DNA of 31,408 bases from NCBI GenBank assembly GCA_013911715.1, contig JACEST010000004.1, positions 1 through 31,408 of the forward strand, given 5' to 3'. The notes beneath the pieces are model-generated. The model was given only the letters and a program-made list of their open reading frames with translations, was not told where the DNA came from and made no database searches. Within the stretch, counting starts at the first letter, position 1. Each line of letters begins with the position of its first letter. A program made the position numbers and the translations under genes. Below are positions 8,820 through 17,348 of this stretch, piece after piece. This stretch comes from Sphingopyxis sp. Its GTDB lineage: Bacteria; Pseudomonadota; Alphaproteobacteria; Sphingomonadales; Sphingomonadaceae.

Positions 8820-9668
8820 GATTTCAATCAATTCCGTGGTGATCGCCGCCTGCCGCTGGCGGTTGTAAACGATGGTCAGCTTGCTGATCAGGTCGCCCGC
8901 GTTGCGCGTCGCATTGTCCATCGCGGTCATCGACGCGCCTTGCTCCGACGCCATATTTTCGAGCAGGCCCTTGAAAATCTGAATGGCGATGTTGCGCGGC
9001 AACAGATCGGCGAGGATTTCCTCTTCGCCGGGCTCATATTCGACCGCAGCACCGCTGGCGGCGGGGGCATCGGCGGACGGCGCGACGGGGATAATCTGCT
9101 GCCCCGTGGCTTCCTGCAACAAAGCCGAGCGGAACTTGCTGAAGAACAGATGCGCGACGTCGAACGCGCCCGCGTCATACATGCCCATCAGCTGGTCGGC
9201 GATCTCGCGCGCTTGCTCGAACCCGATTTGGCGCATGCCGGTGGTTTCATATTGCTCGGCGATCTGGCCGGGGAACAGCCGCGAAATCACCGGACGACCC
9301 TTGCGGCCGACCAGGAAGAACCGCACGGTCTTGCCAGCGGCTTGCAGTTCCATCGCCTTGTCGCGCGCGGCCTTGACGATATTGCTGTTGAATGCGCCAG
9401 CGAGGCCGCGGTCGCTGTTCATCACCACCAGCAAATGGGTTTCGCTCTTGCCGGTTCCGCTGAGCAATTTGGGCGCGCTGTCGCCGCTGACCTTGGCGGC
9501 AAGGCTGGCGACCACGGCTTCGAGCCGCGCCGCATAGGGGCGCGCGGCTTCGGCGGCTGCCTGTGCCTTGCGCAGCTTGGCGGCGGCGACCATTTTCTTG
9601 GCCTTGGTGATCTTCTGGGTCGATTTGACCGAGGCGATCCGCCCTTTGAGTTCCTTGAGTGATGCCAC
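8796..9668 (-). CDS. atpG: F1 ATP synthase gamma subunit
   Basis: This 290-residue rotor shaft shows the N-terminal helix MASLKELKGRIASVKSTQKI, the LLVVMNSDRGLAGAFNSNI core (about 80-97) and the C-terminal coiled coil ENMASEQGASMTAMDNATRNAGDLI followed by YNRQRQAAITTELIEIIAGAEAL. The two end helices form the coiled coil inside the alpha3-beta3 head. A middle insert (SADAPAASGAAVEYEPGEEE) is richer in Ala, Pro and Glu than in E. coli and resembles the variable loop seen in alphaproteobacteria. It is separated from atpA by 107 bases holding a paired-palindrome repeat. A vestigial copy of its 3' end follows the stop. Confidence 0.98.
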   Translation of the reverse strand: MASLKELKGRIASVKSTQKITKAKKMVAAAKLRKAQAAAEAARPYAARLEAVVASLAAKVSGDSAPKLLSGTGKSETHLLVVMNSDRGLAGAFNSNIVKAARDKAMELQAAGKTVRFFLVGRKGRPVISRLFPGQIAEQYETTGMRQIGFEQAREIADQLMGMYDAGAFDVAHLFFSKFRSALLQEATGQQIIPVAPSADAPAASGAAVEYEPGEEEILADLLPRNIAIQIFKGLLENMASEQGASMTAMDNATRNAGDLISKLTIVYNRQRQAAITTELIEIIAGAEAL

Positions 9669-9687
9669 TCGAACATTCCCTTTTCAT

Positions 9688-9766
9688 TGTCATTCCCGCG
9701 AAAGCGGGAACCTAGGGGCTAATTTGTGCCGTGCCGCCCTGGGTCCCCGCTTTCGCGGGGATGACA
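9688..9766. repeat. Paired palindromic repeat (REP/BIME-like) between atpA and atpG
   Basis: Two inverted arms (9688-9713 and 9741-9766) with TGTCATTCCCGCGAAAGCGG at the left and its near complement at the right flank a 27-base centre. Each arm also holds its own short palindrome around CGCGAAAGCG or CGCTTTCGCG. The element lies inside the ATP synthase operon, so the mRNA carries a long stem there. Related elements lie at 15547-15627 and 25894-26003. Confidence 0.85.
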
Positions 9767-9775
9767 AAGGTTGGT

Positions 9776-11305
<1,530 letters not shown>

Positions 11306-11345
11306 GACTTAGCCTTTCATCGGGCATTTATGGCGTACGGGCTGT

Positions 11346-11912
11346 TCAGCCCTTCATCGCCGTCGCGAGGGTGTTGAGACGGGTGCGGATGCTGGCGTCG
11401 ATCAGCTGGCTGCCCAGCTTGACCACCAGCCCGCCAAGAATGGCGGGATCGACTTTGGCAATAACGGCCACGTCGCGGCCGACGCGGCTGCGCAGTTGCT
11501 GTTTCAATGCAACGAGCTGATCGCCATCGAGCGGATGCGCGGTGGTGACCTCGGCGGTCACCTCGCCGCGGTGGGCGGCGACAATCATGCCGAAGGCGCG
11601 GATCATCGCAGGCAGATCGGCGAGGCGGCGGTTGTCGGCAAGCACGCCCAGAAAGCGGGTGGTGAGATCGTCAAGGCCCATCGCGGCGGCCACGGCGGCG
11701 ATGGCCTTGGCACCATCGGCGCGGCTGACCAGCGGGCTGGTGACCAGCGCCTTGAGCTCACCCGATTCGGCGAGCGCAGCGGTGAGGTCGGCGAGGCTCG
11801 ATTCGACGGTTTCGAGTGCGCCGCCCTCGCGCGCCAGATCGAACAGCGCCGACGCATAACGTCCGGCCAAACCCGCCGTGATATTGGCCTCTATGCCGGA
11901 GCTATTCGCCAC
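11346..11912 (-). CDS. atpH: F1 ATP synthase delta subunit (OSCP)
   Basis: This first gene of the F1 operon encodes the stator subunit that joins the top of the alpha3-beta3 head to the b subunits. The N-terminal helical domain begins GLAGRYASALFDLAREGGALETV, and the C-terminal part has VTAEVTTAHPL, DPAILGGLVVKLGSQLIDASIRTRL, the typical OSCP ending. The frame extends upstream to 11984, but the GTG at 11912 (protein beginning with VANSSGIEANITAG) is chosen because AAGGA lies eight bases upstream and it gives 188 residues, the usual family size of about 180. The operon promoter should lie in 11913-12055. I found no convincing -35/-10 pair for it on the minus strand. Confidence 0.95.
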   Translation of the reverse strand: MANSSGIEANITAGLAGRYASALFDLAREGGALETVESSLADLTAALAESGELKALVTSPLVSRADGAKAIAAVAAAMGLDDLTTRFLGVLADNRRLADLPAMIRAFGMIVAAHRGEVTAEVTTAHPLDGDQLVALKQQLRSRVGRDVAVIAKVDPAILGGLVVKLGSQLIDASIRTRLNTLATAMKG

Positions 11913-12055
11913 GCGCGCAACGTCCTTAATCTGTGGACCCCGTGGGGGATTGGGGGTTGCCGGAGCGGGGGCGCACAAATGCACCCCACCGGCAAGGTCG
12001 CGGCGCGCCTAGCAATGATTATGCTGCGATGCAAGATGGGGGTTGGGCGTAAAAC

Positions 12056-12084
12056 TTGGCACGAGCGGCCATTGCCTCTATGAA
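12056..12084 (+). promoter_or_regulatory. Probable sigma-70 promoter of the winged-helix regulator
   Basis: TTGGCA (12056-12061) and TATGAA (12079-12084) are separated by exactly 17 bases, with five and four matches to the housekeeping consensus. Transcription would start near 12091, about 40 bases before the TTG start of the regulator. This region is shared with the divergent ATP synthase operon. Confidence 0.5.
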
Positions 12085-12132
12085 GATCGCTATAAGGTCG
12101 CATCGCTGCATTCGTCCAACCAGGAGGGTTTT

Positions 12133-13692
12133 TTGCAAAACCCACGGATCGACCTCGCGCATGTCCCCGATTTCAGGGTCGGCGGCTTGAACATTCACCC
12201 CTCAACGCGCGAGCTGTCGCGCGGTGGCGAACGGCTGGTGATCGAGCCGCGCGTCATGCAGGTGCTGGTCGCGCTGCACCGGGCGGGCGGGGCGGTGGTG
12301 TCCAAGGACGATCTGGCGCAAAGCTGTTGGGAAGGCCGCGTCGTCGGCGAAGATGCCATCAACCGCGTGCTGTCGCGGCTGCGCAAAGTCAGCGAGAGCA
12401 TTGGCAAGGACACATTTCACGTCGAAACGGTGACCCGGGTGGGCTATCGCATGGTGGTCGACGGCGCAGCGTTGGCACCGACGCCAAAGGCCGACGTTTA
12501 CGGCCAACCTAACTCGGTCGGCCGGCGTTCGTTGGTTATCGGCGCAGCGATGCTGACGGCGGTTGGGGGCGGGGCATGGTTCCTGACGCAAAACAAGGGG
12601 AACGCGGCGGGCGCGATGGAAGAACTGCCGCCGCAGGTCCGCGAATTGGTCCGGCGTGGCCGCGAAGCACGGCTTTATGGGACCCCGGAGCAAACCGAAC
12701 AGGCGATTGCGTTGTTCAGGCAAGCAACACGGCAGTCGGCTGACAGTGCCTATTTGTGGGGAATTCTGGCATTGGCCTATTCCGATCAGGCGTATCAAAG
12801 CCGACAACAGGATTATGAGCGCCTCAACATCCAGGCTATTTCTTCGGCCGAACGAGCCCTCGCCATCGATCCCGACAATGCCGAAGCCCAGCTGGTTTTG
12901 CGGTTTATCAAACATCAGAAGGCTCTCCGCCCCGCAGACTTCACCCGGCAGTTGGCCGGGCTGGTTGAGCAGCATCCGGCCAATGCAGCGGTAAATCGCA
13001 TGTACGCGCTGCATCTGTCGCAACTGGGGCGCAACCGCAAAGCGCTGACGCATCTCGCGCGCGCAATTGCGACTGAACCCTACTCACCGCCAGATGCCGA
13101 TCACCATGGCACGATGCTGTGGAGTGTTAATCGGCTTGAAGAAGCCGATACCGTTTATGAACGGGGATTGGCACAGTGGCCGCGCCATTATGGCCTGTGG
13201 TATTCACGCTACAAACAGTTGGTGTACACTGGTCGGCTGGCCGAGGCGCGGGCGATGCTGCTCGATGTCGGAAAACACCCGACCGGTATTCCGGACGAAA
13301 GTCTGCTTATCAATGATGCGGAACTCAAGGCGTTTGAAAGCCGGACAGGCGGCGATATCGATCACGCCACGCAGCTTCATCGAAAGGCGGCGCGGCTGGG
13401 CATTGGCTATGCCCAGGATGCGATGATGTTCACATCGGCGACGGAGCAACCCGATCTGATGTTCGAAATCGCACAAGGGCTGTTTTTCAGCCGAGGCTTT
13501 GTGCTGGGCGAAAATCGCTACATGCGCTCGCAGGGGCTTTACAAGCCGGGGAAATGGCGGCCGACCTATTTTCTGTTCTACCCGCCGATGGCGCGATACC
13601 GGTCCGATGCCCGGTTCGATGCGATTTTGGCCGAACTCGGCATCAAAGATTATTGGCGGACGCTGGGCGTGCGCCCCGATTATTTGGCGTGA
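12133..13692 (+). CDS. CadC/ToxR-like membrane-anchored winged-helix regulator with TPR repeats
   Basis: The frame runs upstream to 12043, but AGGAGG at 12122-12127 sits five bases before a TTG at 12133, so that start is chosen (519 residues). Residues 13-108 form an OmpR/PhoB-type winged helix (FRVGGLNIHPSTRELSRGGE, the EPRVMQVLVAL helix, WEGRVVGEDAINRVLSRLRK as recognition region, VETVTRVGYRM wing). A single membrane span follows (about 132-152). The C-terminal region of about 360 residues, predicted periplasmic, has TPR-like helices such as YLWGILALAYSDQAYQ and AERALAIDPDNAEAQ. This is the CadC/ToxR layout, in which a periplasmic sensor controls transcription directly from the membrane. 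The signal is unknown. A tandem 11-base repeat right after the stop may be its operator for the UrcA gene. Confidence 0.85.
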   Translation: MQNPRIDLAHVPDFRVGGLNIHPSTRELSRGGERLVIEPRVMQVLVALHRAGGAVVSKDDLAQSCWEGRVVGEDAINRVLSRLRKVSESIGKDTFHVETVTRVGYRMVVDGAALAPTPKADVYGQPNSVGRRSLVIGAAMLTAVGGGAWFLTQNKGNAAGAMEELPPQVRELVRRGREARLYGTPEQTEQAIALFRQATRQSADSAYLWGILALAYSDQAYQSRQQDYERLNIQAISSAERALAIDPDNAEAQLVLRFIKHQKALRPADFTRQLAGLVEQHPANAAVNRMYALHLSQLGRNRKALTHLARAIATEPYSPPDADHHGTMLWSVNRLEEADTVYERGLAQWPRHYGLWYSRYKQLVYTGRLAEARAMLLDVGKHPTGIPDESLLINDAELKAFESRTGGDIDHATQLHRKAARLGIGYAQDAMMFTSATEQPDLMFEIAQGLFFSRGFVLGENRYMRSQGLYKPGKWRPTYFLFYPPMARYRSDARFDAILAELGIKDYWRTLGVRPDYLA

Positions 13693-13699
13693 CTGGTTG

Positions 13700-13721
13700 A
13701 AATCAGTCAAAAATCGGTCAA
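13700..13721 (+). promoter_or_regulatory. Tandem 11-base direct repeat, possible winged-helix operator
   Basis: AAATCAGTCAA (13700-13710) is followed at once by AAATCGGTCAA (13711-13721), differing at one base. Tandem repeats with one helical turn of spacing are the usual target of OmpR-type winged-helix regulators. It lies 8 bases after the regulator stop and about 100 bases before the UrcA gene. Function is inferred. Confidence 0.3.
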
Positions 13722-13823
13722 GCATCGGCCTTTCATCATCTCCTAATCCTGTCGAACGCGCCGCTTTCCGACGAATGTGATCTCCGCAGCGCAACTCGCG
13801 TCGCATGAAAAAGGAGATGCAAT

Positions 13824-14129
13824 ATGTCCATTTTTTATCTGGCCGCAGCTGCCTCAGCCGTCATCCTGATGCCGACTAACAGCGATCAGCCGCGCAAAGC
13901 CCATATCGCATATAGCGATCTCAATCTGGCGTCACCGGCGGGCCAGAAGGCGCTTGAAGGACGCGTCAGGACGGCACTCAACATGGTCTGCGGTTATGAG
14001 CACGAAGGTTCGGCCGCGACCCAGGCCAACAACCGCCAATGCCGCAAACGCGCCATGGTGCAAATCGAACCGCAACGTCAGGCGGCCATCGCGCAGGCCA
14101 GCAAGGTTCAGCTTGCGACCAACTTTTAA
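13824..14129 (+). CDS. UrcA family protein
   Basis: This 101-residue protein starts with a hydrophobic segment (MSIFYLAAAASAVILM) that is a weak signal peptide. The mature part matches the UrcA pattern, a short exported family found in sphingomonads and Caulobacter: AYSDLNLASPAGQKALEGRVRTA, then a cysteine pair C56 and C73 in NMVCGY and NRQCRKRA that probably forms a disulfide, and a C-terminal helix ending QASKVQLATNF. AAGGAG lies 8 to 13 bases before the ATG. Its biochemical role is not known. It follows the membrane regulator at 131 bases and may be its target. Confidence 0.85.
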   Translation: MSIFYLAAAASAVILMPTNSDQPRKAHIAYSDLNLASPAGQKALEGRVRTALNMVCGYEHEGSAATQANNRQCRKRAMVQIEPQRQAAIAQASKVQLATNF

Positions 14130-14230
14130 GGTGCCTTGATGCCGCGCATTTGCAGGGCGGCGTGCCGGGCATGGGCCCTGCACGCCGCCTCGTGCGTCTG
14201 ACGCCGAATATCCCCCGCCGCCGCCGGCAC

Positions 14231-14260
14231 AGGCTTCGACAAGCCCGTGGCGAACGGTTA
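14231..14260. repeat. Solo half copy of the dnaK-dnaJ repeat
   Basis: The stretch AGGCTTCGACAAGC followed by GGCGAACGGTT resembles one arm of the paired repeat at 28180-28290. Only one arm is present here, in the 141-base gap before the kinase-like gene. The gap holds nothing else that I recognise. Confidence 0.4.
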
Positions 14261-14270
14261 GAACAGCGGG

Positions 14271-14831
14271 ATGGACAAAGCTTTTCAACTCGTCTTCATC
14301 CATGGCCCTGTCGCCAGCGGCAAGCTGACCATCGCCAAGGAACTCGCCGCGCACACCGGCTTGCCGCTGTTCCACAATCATCTGGTTGTCGATACGCTGC
14401 TCAGCGTATTCCCGTTCGGCAGTGAAGCCTTTTTGCGGCTGCGCGAGGCGATGTGGAACCAAGTCTTTGATGCCGCGCTGGCCGAGCGCCGCTCGCTGAT
14501 CTTCACCTTCGCCCCCGAACGCACCGTGTCGCCCGATTTTCCGGCGCGGCTCGCGGCGCGCATGGCGGCGGGCGGCGGGCGCGTCGATTTTGTCGCGATC
14601 ATCTGCCCGCCCGACGTGCAGCGCGCGCGCATGGAGAACGCCTCGCGCCAGGCAAGCGGCAAATTGTCGTCGGCCGCGCTGTTCGACCAGCTCGCGGCGG
14701 ACGGGGCGTTTGATTATCCCGCGTTGCCGCCCGCTGCGGTGACGGTGGATTCGGGGAGGATGGCGCCGGAGGAAGCGGCGCGGGCGATTGTTGAGGTGTT
14801 GGGGCTGGATTGCAAAGGGGAGAAGACATGA
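14271..14831 (+). CDS. P-loop nucleoside/shikimate-kinase-like protein (AAA family)
   Basis: This 186-residue protein has a Walker A at residues 12-19 (GPVASGKL) after a hydrophobic strand, followed by LPLFHNHLVVDTLLSVF, whose HNH-like segment recurs in small AAA_18/shikimate-kinase-like proteins, and an RSLIFTFAPERT strand. RARMENASRQASGK may be the lid region. It most resembles small kinases of unknown substrate. The ATG at 14271 has only a weak ribosome site (AGCGGG). Its TGA overlaps the ATG of the next short gene (ATGA), so the two are probably coupled. Confidence 0.7.
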   Translation: MDKAFQLVFIHGPVASGKLTIAKELAAHTGLPLFHNHLVVDTLLSVFPFGSEAFLRLREAMWNQVFDAALAERRSLIFTFAPERTVSPDFPARLAARMAAGGGRVDFVAIICPPDVQRARMENASRQASGKLSSAALFDQLAADGAFDYPALPPAAVTVDSGRMAPEEAARAIVEVLGLDCKGEKT

Positions 14832-15010
14832 TTGAGGGTCCTACTCCTCAACCTAATGCGCGTTGGATGACATTGGCGTCCAAAGCTGCGCTGGGATTCA
14901 TGAACGGCGGACATTTGGTTGATCTGCTTGTTCCTGACTTCGATCAAATTGATCGAGATCGAGTGGCTGAGCTAGGGTCAGGACCTATTAAATGCGCGTT
15001 CGAGGTTTGA
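14828..15010 (+). CDS. Short gene with its 3' end replaced by the MITE-like element
   Basis: The ATG overlaps the stop of the kinase-like gene as ATGA. The product is 60 residues: about 49 native residues (MIEGPTPQPNARWMTLASKA, then GFMNGGHLVDLLVPDFDQIDR) followed by GSGPIKCAFEV and a stop encoded inside the inverted end of the element. The native part is not recognised and may be the start of a longer protein truncated by insertion. The same peptide, SGPIKCAFE, ends the native part of the gene on the other side of the element. Function is unknown and the gene may be a remnant. Confidence 0.45.
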   Translation: MIEGPTPQPNARWMTLASKAALGFMNGGHLVDLLVPDFDQIDRDRVAELGSGPIKCAFEV

Positions 15011-15261
15011 GGCCATCCCCGCCTTCGCGAGGACATGCTTTGCACAGGGCTAGGAGGAAAGGCGATGGGATATGAAGATATCTCAAGGCTTTCCGACGCC
15101 GCCAAGGGCAAAATGGGTCAAATCCGCAGGACGCCGAAATGGCTTCGATCTCGAAGCAAAATGTCCTTGCGGGTAACGATGCTACCCGACGGCGGACATT
15201 TTCCTCCGATATCTTCGCCATTTCGACGCCTCGAACGCGCATTTAATAGGTCCTGACCCTA
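14973..15261. mobile_element. MITE-like element with 33-base perfect inverted ends and TA flanks
   Basis: The arms at 14973-15005 and 15229-15261 are perfect inverted copies, beginning TAGGGTCAGGACCTATTAAA. If the outer TA on each side is the target duplication, the ends begin GGGTCAGG, as expected for IS630/Tc1-mariner derivatives. No transposase is present. Inside, a small frame from ATG 15065 has AGGAGG at 15052-15057 and ends in the right arm (63 residues). A second inner hairpin pairs AAAATGTCC (about 15159-15167) with GGACATTTT. Inverted arms are seen directly; the IS630 link is inferred from the TA flanks only. Confidence 0.8.
15065..15256 (+). CDS. Small open frame inside the MITE-like element
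   Basis: A 63-residue frame starts at ATG 15065 with AGGAGG seven bases upstream and ends in the right inverted arm (RRLERAFNRS). It is basic and has no recognised domain. The good ribosome site is the only support. It may be an incidental frame carried by a repeated element rather than a gene. Confidence 0.25.
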   Translation: MGYEDISRLSDAAKGKMGQIRRTPKWLRSRSKMSLRVTMLPDGGHFPPISSPFRRLERAFNRS

Positions 15262-15508
15262 AAAAATCATCAATTGAAACCCGGACCGCCTCCTGCCCCT
15301 TGCGTTCCCTGATCGTTGCAGTGAGTCGTGCATTGTTGAGGCGATCCAAGATATCTTCCCACGCGTTTGCTGATAGCAAATAGGCCACAGGCGCATTGTC
15401 GCTGATCACTGCCACGGGCTGGTCACCTGCATCGGCGATAACCGCAGTTGGGTTTTTCTTCAGCGCAGCGATGTCGATGCTAAGCGGGGCAAGAAGTGGA
15501 AATACCAT
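15182..15508 (-). CDS. Phd/YefM-type antitoxin with a C terminus encoded by the MITE-like element
   Basis: The product (108 residues from ATG 15508) has the Phd/YefM N-terminal DNA-binding fold: PLSIDIAALKKNPTAVIADA, QPVAVISDNAPVAYLLSANAWEDILDRL. After VRVSIDDFLG the reading enters the inverted end of the element and gains SGPIKCAFEASKWRRYRRKM and a few more residues before the stop. The frame continues upstream to 15670 through a palindromic repeat, but that part is not protein-like. No RelE/ParE or PIN toxin follows on the same strand, so the antitoxin is orphaned. The native gene probably ended near the insertion point, and the toxin was lost. Confidence 0.8.
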   Translation of the reverse strand: MVFPLLAPLSIDIAALKKNPTAVIADAGDQPVAVISDNAPVAYLLSANAWEDILDRLNNARLTATIRERKGQEAVRVSIDDFLGSGPIKCAFEASKWRRYRRKMSAVG

Positions 15509-15546
15509 AGTCAGTCTCGGAAGGCTAAAGCCGGACTCGATACCCT

Positions 15547-15627
15547 TTGTCTTTCCCGCGAAAGCGGGAACCCAGGCCGGGACATGCTCAATGCAACCCC
15601 TGGATCCCCGCTTTCGCGAGGAAGACG
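15547..15627. repeat. Paired palindromic repeat upstream of the antitoxin
   Basis: Left arm (about 15547-15575) reads TCTTTCCCGCGAAAGCGGGA and right arm (about 15599-15627) ends in GGATCCCCGCTTTCGCGAGG; they are near-perfect inverted copies around a short centre. It belongs to the same family as the elements at 9688 and 25894. It sits 40 bases before the antitoxin start and about 80 bases after the protease stop. Confidence 0.8.
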
Positions 15628-15706
15628 AAAAAATAACTGCATTGCCGTTTACCTTTGTCTTGCTCGCCACCCGGATATCCCGCTGGTGAGCAACTATGTG
15701 ACCTTT

Positions 15707-17221
15707 TCAATTCCCAACCCCCGCGCATTCATACACCAGTCGCTCATTGGGTGCCTCGCTCAGCGCGGCGCGGATGCCGGCCTGCGTCGCACTCAGTTGC
15801 TCCAGCGTCGCCGGGTCGCTGGTGCAGCGCGCCGCCGCGCCACCTTGCAAATCGCGCAGCTTGGCGAGCGCCTCGCTGTCGGGCAGCCAGCGTTCGACGC
15901 GATAGGTTGCCCCGTCGGCCGACAGCGTGGCGATACTCGCTGCCGCAGTGTCGCCTGCCACGGTCGCGCGGGTCCAGCCGCCATCCGCGCCCGGGGCAAA
16001 TTGCGCCCCACCCCCCGCGCAGCCACTCCCAGAAAGCGTCAGCTCAACATCATCGGCCTTCGACACGGTAATCCGGCTGCGATCAGGGCGCAGCGTGCAG
16101 ATGCGTTTGCCCAGCGGTGCGGCGGTGACCAGTTCGGGGCCGGATTCGGCGATCGTCGCCACCTCCGGCGTCGCTGCGACCAGCGAGGGCCGCGTCACGA
16201 ACAGCGCGATGGCCCCGAGCGCGAGCAGCGCCCCCGCACCCATTCCGAACCGGGCTTTGCTGTCGCCCTCGCGCGCCCACACCCAGCCTGCGCCGCTTGC
16301 CATCGCCGCCAGCACCAGCGCCAGCCCGGCGAGCGCCAGCCGGTTTTCGCGCGCGGTCAGCGCCGCTTCGGCGGCGGCGCGTTCCTGTTGTTTCAATTCC
16401 TGTGCGCTCGCTGCTTCACGGTCGGCGTTGGCGGCGCTCGCGGCTTTGGCCTCGGCTTCCGCCGCCGCACGGTCGCGCGCTTCGGCTTCCGCCAGAGTGA
16501 TGCAGCCGGTGCCGACGCCATTATAGCTTTGCCGCGAATCGGCGAGGAAGGCGGTGAGCTCGCGGCTCGCGACGGCAAAGGCAAAGCCCGCATCGCCCTC
16601 GTCCGCGCGCGTCAAAAAGCTGTTGATGCCGATCACCCGGCCGCACCCGTCGACCAGCGGCCCGCCCGAATTGCCGCGCGCGATATTGGCGGTGTGGAGC
16701 AATGTCGCGACGCCCTGCACCGCTTGAAACGCCGAGACATCGCCTTCGGAGCGCACCGGCGCGCGCGGCAGGATATAATCCTGCGCGGTGCGCGCGCTGG
16801 CCAGATCGACATTGCCCGGATAGCCCAGCGCCACCACATCCATCCCTGCCGTCACCGGCCCGGTGAAGATGGCGGCGGCAGGAATGCGCCCCTCGGTCAG
16901 CTCGATCAGCGCCAGATCGCGCTTGGCATCGACCGCAATCAGCCGCGCGGCATAGCTTTTCTGCCCCTCCGACGGCACCACGCCGACGGCGACATTGGCC
17001 GGATAGCGCACCGCCGAATCGACCACATGCGCATTGGTGACGATGCGCGTCGGCGACACGGCGACGCCGCTGCCATGGCCGAAACCGACAACCTCGCCAT
17101 CGACCATCGCCACAGTAACCACGCGCACCACCCCGCGCGCCGCTGCGCCGACATCGTCGGCGGCACGGGCAGGGACGGCGAATCCAACAAGGACGCAAAT
17201 CAGGGCCAGCAAGCGCAGCAT
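15707..17221 (-). CDS. Membrane-anchored trypsin-like serine protease
   Basis: This 504-residue protein starts MLRLLALICVLVGFAVPARA, a signal peptide cleaved after ARA, with GAGGGGG as ribosome site. The protease domain (about 24-230) has the triad H65 (VTNAHVV), D102 (AKRDLALIEL) and S185 (ARGNSGGPLV). An Ala/Glu-rich coiled coil spans about 242-292, followed by two membrane spans (about 295-316 and 326-346) and a C-terminal domain with cysteines that could sense a ligand or bind substrate. There is no PDZ domain, so it differs from DegP/DegQ. An envelope quality-control role is inferred. The longer frame to 17329 is rejected because its first 36 residues are not signal-like. Confidence 0.88.
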   Translation of the reverse strand: MLRLLALICVLVGFAVPARAADDVGAAARGVVRVVTVAMVDGEVVGFGHGSGVAVSPTRIVTNAHVVDSAVRYPANVAVGVVPSEGQKSYAARLIAVDAKRDLALIELTEGRIPAAAIFTGPVTAGMDVVALGYPGNVDLASARTAQDYILPRAPVRSEGDVSAFQAVQGVATLLHTANIARGNSGGPLVDGCGRVIGINSFLTRADEGDAGFAFAVASRELTAFLADSRQSYNGVGTGCITLAEAEARDRAAAEAEAKAASAANADREAASAQELKQQERAAAEAALTARENRLALAGLALVLAAMASGAGWVWAREGDSKARFGMGAGALLALGAIALFVTRPSLVAATPEVATIAESGPELVTAAPLGKRICTLRPDRSRITVSKADDVELTLSGSGCAGGGAQFAPGADGGWTRATVAGDTAAASIATLSADGATYRVERWLPDSEALAKLRDLQGGAAARCTSDPATLEQLSATQAGIRAALSEAPNERLVYECAGVGN

Positions 17222-17348
17222 GACCCCCTCGCTATGCCGTGATTTCCATGTAGGAAAGCGATTTCTTGCAGGCCGCCATTGCCCTGCCGGAACGGCGTCC
17301 AACATCGTTCGTTGTGCCAGCGAAGGCAATTTTTAAAGGGAGCGATCA

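Noticed and set aside
11913..12055. Minus-strand promoter for the ATP synthase operon
   Set aside because: TTGCAT with TAGGCG at 17 bases (about 12008-12036) has too few matches to consensus to list as a feature.
15509..15670. Upstream extension of the antitoxin frame
   Set aside because: The added residues come from a palindromic repeat (SRKRGSRG... VPAWVPAFAGKT pattern), a common false extension in sphingomonads.
15584..17242. 552-codon frame opposite the protease gene
   Set aside because: Opposite-strand shadow; starts inside a palindromic repeat.
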